A program made the position numbers and the translations under genes. Shown here piece by piece: positions 7,196 through 12,058 of a stretch of 12,058 bases of DNA. Source of the DNA: CAZFZT01 sp964523675 (lineage in GTDB: Bacteria > Planctomycetota > Phycisphaerae > Phycisphaerales > SM1A02); the NCBI GenBank assembly GCA_964523675.1, contig CAZFZT010000089.1:1-12058 (forward strand), read 5' to 3'. Under the pieces are notes generated by a model, which searched no databases, was not told the DNA's origin, and saw nothing but the letters and a program-made list of their open reading frames with translations. Numbering within the stretch: the stretch's first letter is position 1; each line of letters starts with the position of its first letter.

Positions 7196-7560
7196 TTACC
7201 ACCAGTACTGAACGGTATACGTGACGGTGCGCTCACCGCCGGCCGCGATGGTCAGTGAATCTTGCGCAAGTCGATCTTCTCGTACTCGTCGCTCGGTTCG
7301 ATGATCTCCCAGTTCACCCAGCGGAAGAGCGTTTCGCGGATGGATGAAGGTGACTTGTTCATCCCTGTGATTGGCGACCTGAATTCTGAAACTTGCGGTA
7401 GTCTCGCGCTTCGAGGTGTCTCGCGTGAAGTTCGTCTGCGTGGGCTCACCCTCGATGTCGAACGCCCGCCGGTTATTACAAGAATCTCTTCATCCCGTGG
7501 CGTGTGTTCGATGACATCTTCACCAACGAATTTGGGATGGATTCAACCTCTGGGCGGAAG
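7196..7560 (-). pseudogene. Remnant of a DUF4139-domain protein, C-terminal end with several frameshifts
   Basis: Reading the minus strand and moving between frames restores the C-terminal end of a DUF4139 domain. From about 7536 to 7467 it reads PKFVGEDVIEHTPRDEE then ILVITGG. After a frame change near 7467 it reads AFDIEGEPTQTNFTRD then FRIQVANHRDEQVTF. After another near 7342 it reads RETLFRWVNWEIIEPSDEY then EKIDLRKI. A change back near 7257 gives LTIAAGGERTVTYTVQYWW and a TAA stop at 7196-7198. A further in-frame stop lies at 7543-7545, after LPPRG. The order and spacing match what I know of the family (FVGED-x-I-x-HTP, G-x-AFD, N-x-K/R-D-E, NWEI, YTVxYxW). At least three frameshifts and the loss of the N-terminal region make it a pseudogene, unless the assembly is faulty here. 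DUF4139 proteins are usually secreted and of unknown function. Confidence 0.75.
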
Positions 7561-7792
7561 CGCCCGATCCACGCAGTTTCCGGCTGATCGACCTGCCGGA
7601 GATTCTTCCCGAATGGAGGGAGTTGTGCGGGCCAGGCCGGCGCGGAGTGCCGGTTCATTGATTGCCTGAGTTTCTGTCGCAGCCAAATTCCCTCGGAACT
7701 GGCTGGTGTGGGGGGCGTATTCTTCAATGAGGCCGGTGCCGAAGCGGGTGCGGCTGTCGTTTTGCGGTTATCCTGTGGCGAGGAGTCCACTC
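7561..7792. other. Intergenic stretch without a recognisable gene
   Basis: About 230 bases between the recognisable part of the DUF4139 relic and the pseudopilin start. It may hold further degraded DUF4139 sequence on the minus strand; I could not match it. The promoter of the pseudopilin gene should lie here, but no good -35/-10 pair stands out. Open frames across it lack any recognisable motif. Confidence 0.4.
7781..7785 (+). promoter_or_regulatory. Ribosome-binding site deciding the pseudopilin start
   Basis: AGGAG at 7781-7785 lies 7 bases before ATG 7793, an ideal distance. It supports this ATG over the in-frame GTG at 7706, which would add 29 residues of low-complexity lead. It is the clearest Shine-Dalgarno site in the window. 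Confidence 0.75.
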
Positions 7793-8755
7793 ATGAACAA
7801 TCCAGCCCCTTACGTCCTCCGCACGAACTTCGCACATGATCGGGGTATGCGCCGCGGGGTCAGCATGCCTGAACTCATGGTCGTCATTGGCGTCATCGTC
7901 GTGCTGCTGGCGATCTTGTTGCCTTCGCTGCGCACAGTTCGAGGCCAGGCCAACATGGCCAGTTCAATGAACAATATGAGGCAGATCGCCACGTTTATGA
8001 CGGCCTATTCGCGCGACAACCGTGAAACGATCCTGCCGAGCCGATTTGACTATCGAGGCGATGAATACACCTATAAGGGGATCGTGCGAGCACCGGAGAC
8101 GGGAGGCAAGGCAGTTGATCCTCAGACAGGTTTTCGTCATGTGGGATCGTGGGCTGATATCGTTTGGACGGAGAATGAACTCGGTAGTTTCCCGACCGTC
8201 ATCCGCTCGTTGGGACACGACTACAGCCGTGATGCCCCCGATAAACCGTTGTACAACGAGGTCGGGGATGATTTCGACAATCCACTCCGTTCCGCTGTCG
8301 CCAACACCAGTGATTCATCTGGCGATGCCCGCGCCACGCCGCATGGCACCGGCGCGAAGGAAGTCGGTTATCCGGGTTTCTTTGCGGCGAATGACTTCTT
8401 CAGCGCAGCGGACATCCCCGGTTCGCCCTTCGGCGGCACTGGACCGCAAAGCGGAAAATGGTGGTCGACCGGTATGATCAAGATGCCGGAGCGGTCGTTG
8501 TACCTCGTTGATTCATTCCACGGTGAGGTGATTGGCGCCAACGACGCAGCGTACAACCCTGTGCCGCCTGCGTCCGGCAATGCAACCGCCCAGATTGACT
8601 TCCGGTATTCCGGGTCCACGCTAATGCTCATGCTTGACAACAGCATTCAGACGCGCGGCCAATGGCTGGTGGAGCCCGGTGAGTCAGCGCTTGCCGTGCT
8701 TGAGGAGCTCGGCGTGCGCATCAAAGATCTCGACAAGCGTAAGTCAGTTCCATAA
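7793..8755 (+). CDS. Pseudopilin-like protein with prepilin signal and long C-terminal domain
   Basis: 320-residue protein with a type IV prepilin/type II secretion N-terminus: a charged leader ending RRG (Gly22), then VSMPELMVVIGVIVVLLAIL with Glu27 at +5 of the mature protein and a hydrophobic helix to about residue 44. Prepilin peptidase would cut after Gly22 and the helix would anchor the protein in the inner membrane before assembly. The remainder follows the large pseudopilins abundant in Planctomycetota: an SMNNMRQIATFMTAYSRDN helix after the anchor, then a variable globular region, and a C-terminal part (FRYSGSTLMLMLDNSIQ) at the place where relatives carry an H-x9-DG type motif (here changed to DN). 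The start is fixed by AGGAG at 7781. It stands alone on the plus strand between minus-strand genes; no secretion ATPase or prepilin peptidase is nearby. Confidence 0.87.
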   Translation: MNNPAPYVLRTNFAHDRGMRRGVSMPELMVVIGVIVVLLAILLPSLRTVRGQANMASSMNNMRQIATFMTAYSRDNRETILPSRFDYRGDEYTYKGIVRAPETGGKAVDPQTGFRHVGSWADIVWTENELGSFPTVIRSLGHDYSRDAPDKPLYNEVGDDFDNPLRSAVANTSDSSGDARATPHGTGAKEVGYPGFFAANDFFSAADIPGSPFGGTGPQSGKWWSTGMIKMPERSLYLVDSFHGEVIGANDAAYNPVPPASGNATAQIDFRYSGSTLMLMLDNSIQTRGQWLVEPGESALAVLEELGVRIKDLDKRKSVP

Positions 8756-8770
8756 CGACGGGGCTATCGA

Positions 8771-8783
8771 ACGCCGAAGGCGT
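8771..8783. terminator. Short hairpin between convergent pseudopilin and HNH genes
   Basis: ACGCC (8771-8775) and GGCGT (8779-8783) form a 5-bp stem with a GAA loop in the 68-base gap between two convergent stop codons. The position fits a terminator, but the stem is short and no T-tract follows. Confidence 0.22.
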
Positions 8784-8823
8784 GTTGGTGCACAGCGGCG
8801 GCGTCTCAACGGCTGCTGACCAT

Positions 8824-9456
8824 CTAATCGCGCAGCTCAACGGTCCAGTACGCATCGTTGAGAAACGCTTTCCATGACTGGTACTTTTCGTTGCCGAGGC
8901 GCAGCGTGATGGAAGGGTTGCGCTTGGGGCGCACCGGTCTGCGCATGAGTCGCATATTCGCCTGATCGGGCGTGCGGCCGCCCTTTCTGGCGTTGCAGCG
9001 GACACAAGCGCACACGAGATTTTCCCAGGTGTGAGAGCCGCCCTGAACGCGCGGGACGACGTGGTCCAGCGTCAATTCTTTCGTGGAGAAGTGCTTGCCG
9101 CAGTATTGACAGCGGTTGTTGTCGCGAGCGTAGAGATTGCGCCGATTCAACTTGACCGCCTGTCGAGGCAGGCGGTCATAGCCGAGCAGACGGATAATCT
9201 TTGGAACGGCGATGTGGATCCGCGGCGTACGGATCCAGGTGTGTTTCTCCCGCTCGAACTCATGCCGGAGATTGGCAATCTCCGCCCATGTGGCAAAGTC
9301 GTAGTTGCGGTAATGGCCGTCCTCGACCGCAATGACCTCGGCGATCTCCTTACACAGCATTGTGAATGCACGACGCGCACTAATGACTCTAACCGCTGTG
9401 TACATGCGGTTGAGCACCAGAACCTTTTCATCGAGTGCGATGGAGAGTGCGGTCAT
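8824..9456 (-). CDS. HNH endonuclease family protein
   Basis: 210-residue protein of the widespread bacterial HNH family that begins with an LVLNxxY segment. Seen: KVLVLNRMYTAVRVISARRA at residues 11-30, VPKIIRLLGYDRLPRQAVKL at 84-103, then the nuclease core NLYARDNNRCQYCG (Cys116, Cys119), LTLDHVVPR (Asp131, His132), GGSHTWENLV (Asn146) and CVRCNARKGG (Cys151, Cys154, Asn155). The two CxxC pairs should bind a structural zinc and His132/Asn146 belong to the beta-beta-alpha-metal active site, so the protein looks catalytically intact. The cellular role of these stand-alone HNH proteins is not established; they are chromosomal, often conserved, and not clearly defence genes. ATG 9456 is chosen because the family starts shortly before LVLN; an in-frame TTG at 9498 would add 14 residues. 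No ribosome-binding site is clear. Confidence 0.9.
   Translation of the reverse strand: MTALSIALDEKVLVLNRMYTAVRVISARRAFTMLCKEIAEVIAVEDGHYRNYDFATWAEIANLRHEFEREKHTWIRTPRIHIAVPKIIRLLGYDRLPRQAVKLNRRNLYARDNNRCQYCGKHFSTKELTLDHVVPRVQGGSHTWENLVCACVRCNARKGGRTPDQANMRLMRRPVRPKRNPSITLRLGNEKYQSWKAFLNDAYWTVELRD
9153..9178. repeat. Perfect 10-bp inverted repeat inside the HNH gene
   Basis: TGACCGCCTG (9153-9162) and CAGGCGGTCA (9169-9178) are perfect reverse complements around a 6-base loop, TCGAGG. It encodes DRLPRQAV, a stretch I expect to be conserved in this family, so it may be a coding coincidence. Confidence 0.6.
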
Positions 9457-9498
9457 AGTGCGGCTGGCAAGTGCTGCCTGCCGGCTGCCACACGGCAA

Positions 9499-9727
9499 CC
9501 GGCCGGGGCGTTTGTTCGGACGATACTAGCAGCGCAGCACCTGCGCAGGCAAGTGCCCGCTTGAGTTGCCGGCGATCGAAGGGCAATCGGTTAACGATTC
9601 AAGTCGCTGACGAGGTACAGAATCGGCTTATCGTGAATGGGACTTGCTGCCATGTTCCGGAAACGCGCTGGCGGGGTTTGACCTCTGAGATGCGGCCACT
9701 GCTGGTGATGGAGGGCCGCTCTGGATA
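9499..9727. other. Intergenic stretch between the permease and HNH genes
   Basis: 229 bases with no gene I can support. No tRNA-like fold or obvious terminator is seen. It should hold the HNH promoter if that gene is not read through from the permease operon. A 90-residue plus-strand open frame across it has no recognisable motif and mixed composition. Confidence 0.4.
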
Positions 9728-10846
9728 TCAGGTCTTGAAATAGGTCCATGGCACTAACGCCGCGAAGATGAGAATGACCACCGGCAGGAACACGCTAGCG
9801 ATGGGAGCGATGCCCGGAAGGTCGGCCATCATTCCGACAGCTGCCCCCAGCATCGCGGGCACGGCAAGCGCGGCGCAGAGAATGCTTTGCTTGAGCAGGT
9901 TCGCCGGCTCACGAAGAAGAAAGCAAGGCAGTGTTAAGGCCAGCACAAGCAGGTTTATCAGGACCGTTGCAAAGCGGGCATAGCGATACCGCATCAGCAG
10001 CCGGGCATCGGCACCTCCTCCCGCCTCAAGCATCTGATCGATCTGCCGCAGATTAAGCATTGAGGCGAACTCACCATGGCGTCGCATGGTGAGCAGTGAC
10101 GGATCAAGGTCTGTCGGATAGGCATCGAGGGGCTCGCCCCGAGAATCGTTGCTTCCAAGTCGCACATCGTCATCGAGCCGCACTGCCCGGCCGCCTCGCA
10201 GTTGCCATGCATTGGCGCGAGCATTCCAAGTCGCTTCTTCCGCCGTGATGCGCCGCTTCGTCAGGCCGCGCTCGTCGCGCTCGATGATGGTTGGCCATTG
10301 CAAGGTGTCGGTAGCAGGGTTGAATGAAGGAGACTGCAGCAGGTTTCCCTGCGAGTCCGGTGTCAGCGGTACAGGGAATTCGCGCACGGAACCTTGGCCG
10401 ATCTGATCATGCCCTCGAAGAAGCAGCGGCGCGACGCGCGGCATCATCAATTCCTGATTGATAAGGCCAACAATGCTGAGCACGAACACCGCGAAGAAGA
10501 ACGGCATCGCCACACGATAGAGACTTACACCCGAGGCCATCATGGCAACGAGTTCACGATGTCGGTGCATCTGCGCGAGGGTGAACGCCATGGCACCGAC
10601 CGCGACAAGGCCGTGCAGGAACGCATAGAACTGAAACACGCGCGGTAGATGGAAGTCAGCGGCAAGCGCCAGGAACTCGGCCGCCACATCGACCGCGCCT
10701 CCTGATGACCGCCGCCGCGCGACATCAACGAACTCGTCGAGCTGCAGAATCAGATCGATCGCAGCGGCAAAGAAGAACAGCAACGTAAAGAGGATGACGA
10801 AGTTCGTCAGGAAGCGACTAAGGATGGATCGATCCAGCAGGAACAC
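9728..10846 (-). CDS. LptF/LptG family permease (second of pair)
   Basis: 372-residue YjgP/YjgQ-family protein, a membrane subunit of the LptB2FG ABC transporter that extracts lipopolysaccharide from the inner membrane. Seen: N-terminal LDRSILSRFLTNFVILFTLL, which is the family start and first helix; two more helices to about residue 130, with LAQMHRHRELVAMMASGVSL, the conserved coupling-helix region that contacts LptB; a periplasmic domain of about 150 residues (beta-jellyroll in known structures, with the LPPxxx-like stretch QWPTIIERDERGLTKRRI); and three C-terminal helices from about residue 290 to 370. Length is typical. The start is GTG at 10846. A six-codon ATG mini-frame (10865-10848) ends just before it, and no good ribosome-binding site is seen. 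It lies 57 bases after the other permease, so the two probably make the LptF-LptG heterodimer; which is which cannot be assigned. Confidence 0.9.
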   Translation of the reverse strand: MFLLDRSILSRFLTNFVILFTLLFFFAAAIDLILQLDEFVDVARRRSSGGAVDVAAEFLALAADFHLPRVFQFYAFLHGLVAVGAMAFTLAQMHRHRELVAMMASGVSLYRVAMPFFFAVFVLSIVGLINQELMMPRVAPLLLRGHDQIGQGSVREFPVPLTPDSQGNLLQSPSFNPATDTLQWPTIIERDERGLTKRRITAEEATWNARANAWQLRGGRAVRLDDDVRLGSNDSRGEPLDAYPTDLDPSLLTMRRHGEFASMLNLRQIDQMLEAGGGADARLLMRYRYARFATVLINLLVLALTLPCFLLREPANLLKQSILCAALAVPAMLGAAVGMMADLPGIAPIASVFLPVVILIFAALVPWTYFKT

Positions 10847-10903
10847 GTCAGAGAAACAGGGTCATTGAGGGGGGGAAGGAGCGCGAATGGTGAATGGTCG
10901 CGG

Positions 10904-12058
10904 CTAATTCCTGGATAGCCGCCAATACACAACCAGGAACAGAATCGCAAGTACGGCGTTGCCGCCCCACATGACGCCCAAGCCGACCGCGATATCTCCG
11001 TCTCGGACCACCTTATCGCCGCCTGAAATCATGATGAGGTTGAGAACTGAAGGCAGGAACGCCCAGATATAGATGATCAGCGGCAGCGTGCCACGCAGCA
11101 ACATGGCGAGGGCGGCGCCAAAGATGAGGAGCAGCATGGCCGTCACCGACTGCGCATATCTTGCGAGGATGCGGCTTGTAATTTCACGATCCAGTTCGTC
11201 GAGTCGTCTTGCGAGCCGCGCGACTTCGGTAGCGGCATGACCGGATTCTGCCGCACGAGCCATCAGTTCTTGAAGAGAGTCATTCGCCGCGACCGAAACC
11301 GCAAGCCCAGACATCTGAAGGGAGTCATACCCGAGCCGGGCGCGATTGTTGCGAAGACCGCCCGCCCCGAGGTCGTGAACCTGCACGTTGAGAAGTTCAA
11401 GATGAAAGAGTGGGTTTCCTGCATCGTCGTAACCGGTCCGGCTCACGATGACCTGCTCCGCGTCCATGCCCCGGCTCAAGGTGGCGCCTTCGTACTGTCG
11501 TACGGGCACCAGATCGCGCTGATTCATCATGAATCGGCTGTCTTGAAAAACGTCGGCGCGCACCACGAGCCGACGGCGCGAAGGGCCGCGTTGAATGAAT
11601 TCCATCTCACCTCGTTCCTGGAGACTGCGCACAATGGCGGAGCCAATGTCATGGTCCAAGAGCGCGCGCTCTATGGCCTCGCGATCTTCGCGCACCTTGA
11701 TGTATCGCTCCGGTTCATCGCGCAGGGCGAGCAGTTCCGATCGAGTGCGTGCTCGGAGCGAGTCGCGAAGTCGGCTTTGGATGACAATGGCGCCCGGGCC
11801 TTCACCTTCACCCCACCCACCCCGCTGGCCGGTATGGGCTTCAAATGCCACCGTGTCACTCATTGCAATTTTCAGGTAGGTCTCGCCGAATCGCCGGTGC
11901 AGGTCAACGATCGCTTGGGCGGCAGTTCCATCTTTGATGATTCGATTCTTTGAATCGAGTTCTGCGACTGCAACTCGAAAGAGGGCAAAGCGCATGTCGG
12001 CATCGGTGTCGCTGGGATTGGTGATGATGCGGAGGTCGTCTGCATACACCTGAACGTT
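10904..12058 (-). CDS. LptF/LptG family permease (first of pair, N-terminus beyond window)
   Basis: C-terminal 384 residues of a second YjgP/YjgQ-family permease; the reading frame is open to the right edge, so the apparent GTG start at 12049 is internal (NVQVYADDLRII). Visible parts are the large periplasmic domain (with MDAEQVIVSRTGYDDAGNPL and LELLNVQVHDL), a helical linker rich in Glu/Arg/Leu (ARLARRLDELDREITSRI), and the three C-terminal helices: SVTAMLLLIFGAALAMLLRG, PLIIYIWAFLPSVLNLIMIS, and GLGVMWGGNAVLAILFLVVY. The three N-terminal helices and coupling helix are outside. The periplasmic region appears longer than in E. coli LptF/LptG, with a Gly-rich insert (GQRGGWGEGEGPG). It is upstream of and co-oriented with the other permease, forming the probable LptFG pair for lipopolysaccharide export; an ATPase (LptB) is not in the window. 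Confidence 0.86.
   Translation of the reverse strand, partial: NVQVYADDLRIITNPSDTDADMRFALFRVAVAELDSKNRIIKDGTAAQAIVDLHRRFGETYLKIAMSDTVAFEAHTGQRGGWGEGEGPGAIVIQSRLRDSLRARTRSELLALRDEPERYIKVREDREAIERALLDHDIGSAIVRSLQERGEMEFIQRGPSRRRLVVRADVFQDSRFMMNQRDLVPVRQYEGATLSRGMDAEQVIVSRTGYDDAGNPLFHLELLNVQVHDLGAGGLRNNRARLGYDSLQMSGLAVSVAANDSLQELMARAAESGHAATEVARLARRLDELDREITSRILARYAQSVTAMLLLIFGAALAMLLRGTLPLIIYIWAFLPSVLNLIMISGGDKVVRDGDIAVGLGVMWGGNAVLAILFLVVYWRLSRN

Noticed and set aside
7252..7449. 65-residue minus-strand open frame as a stand-alone small gene
   Set aside because: Only its second half (RETLFRWVNWEI onwards) matches a family; it is one frame segment of the DUF4139 pseudogene, not an independent gene.
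7262..7669. 135-residue plus-strand open frame before the pseudopilin
   Set aside because: It is antisense to the DUF4139 relic, whose peptide signature is much stronger on the minus strand.
8824..9456. HNH protein as a defence, restriction or mobile intron nuclease
   Set aside because: It has the full-length architecture of the common chromosomal HNH family, with no methyltransferase, intron boundary, transposase or phage gene nearby.
9471..9743. 90-residue plus-strand open frame in the HNH-permease gap
   Set aside because: No ribosome-binding site, no recognisable motif, and it overlaps both neighbouring genes on the other strand.
11237..11953. 238-residue plus-strand open frame
   Set aside because: Antisense to the well-supported LptF/LptG-type permease; no recognisable domain or start signal.

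Overview
The window looks like a bacterial chromosome segment from a Gram-negative, respiring, GC-rich organism. A pair of LptF/LptG-type permeases and an MCE (PqiB-type) protein imply an outer membrane. A fused cytochrome oxidase I-III gene with ctaG implies aerobic respiration. A large pseudopilin with a long C-terminal domain and a DUF4139 relic point towards Planctomycetota, perhaps Phycisphaerae. That placement is an inference from gene style; there is no rRNA or other marker gene here.

Layout: (1) 2-3037, plus strand: the 3' part of a fused haem-copper oxidase subunit I-III gene, a 130-aa three-helix membrane protein of unknown role, and ctaG (copper delivery to CuB). The genes abut, so this is an oxidase operon whose start lies upstream of the window. 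(2) 3084-7105, minus strand, listed in transcription order: the membrane alpha-2 subunit (pntAb) and beta subunit (pntB) of a proton-translocating NAD(P) transhydrogenase, then a two-MCE-domain PqiB-like protein and a GT4-type glycosyltransferase. The usual NAD-binding alpha-1 gene (pntAa) is not upstream of pntAb. That place is occupied by the broken C-terminal end of a DUF4139-domain gene (7196-7560) with at least three frame changes. (3) 7793-8755, plus strand: a type II secretion/type IV pilin-like protein with a strong ribosome-binding site. (4) 8824-12058, minus strand: an HNH nuclease-family protein and two tandem LptF/LptG-type permeases, the first of which runs off the right edge.

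Most genes are ordinary housekeeping or envelope functions. I see no mobile element, CRISPR array, tRNA or rRNA, and no clear new defence or biosynthetic system. The most interesting points are the oxidase in which the K-channel lysine is replaced by glutamine, the orphan pntAb-pntB pair beside a decaying DUF4139 gene, and the short PqiB-like protein paired with a glycosyltransferase rather than with PqiA.
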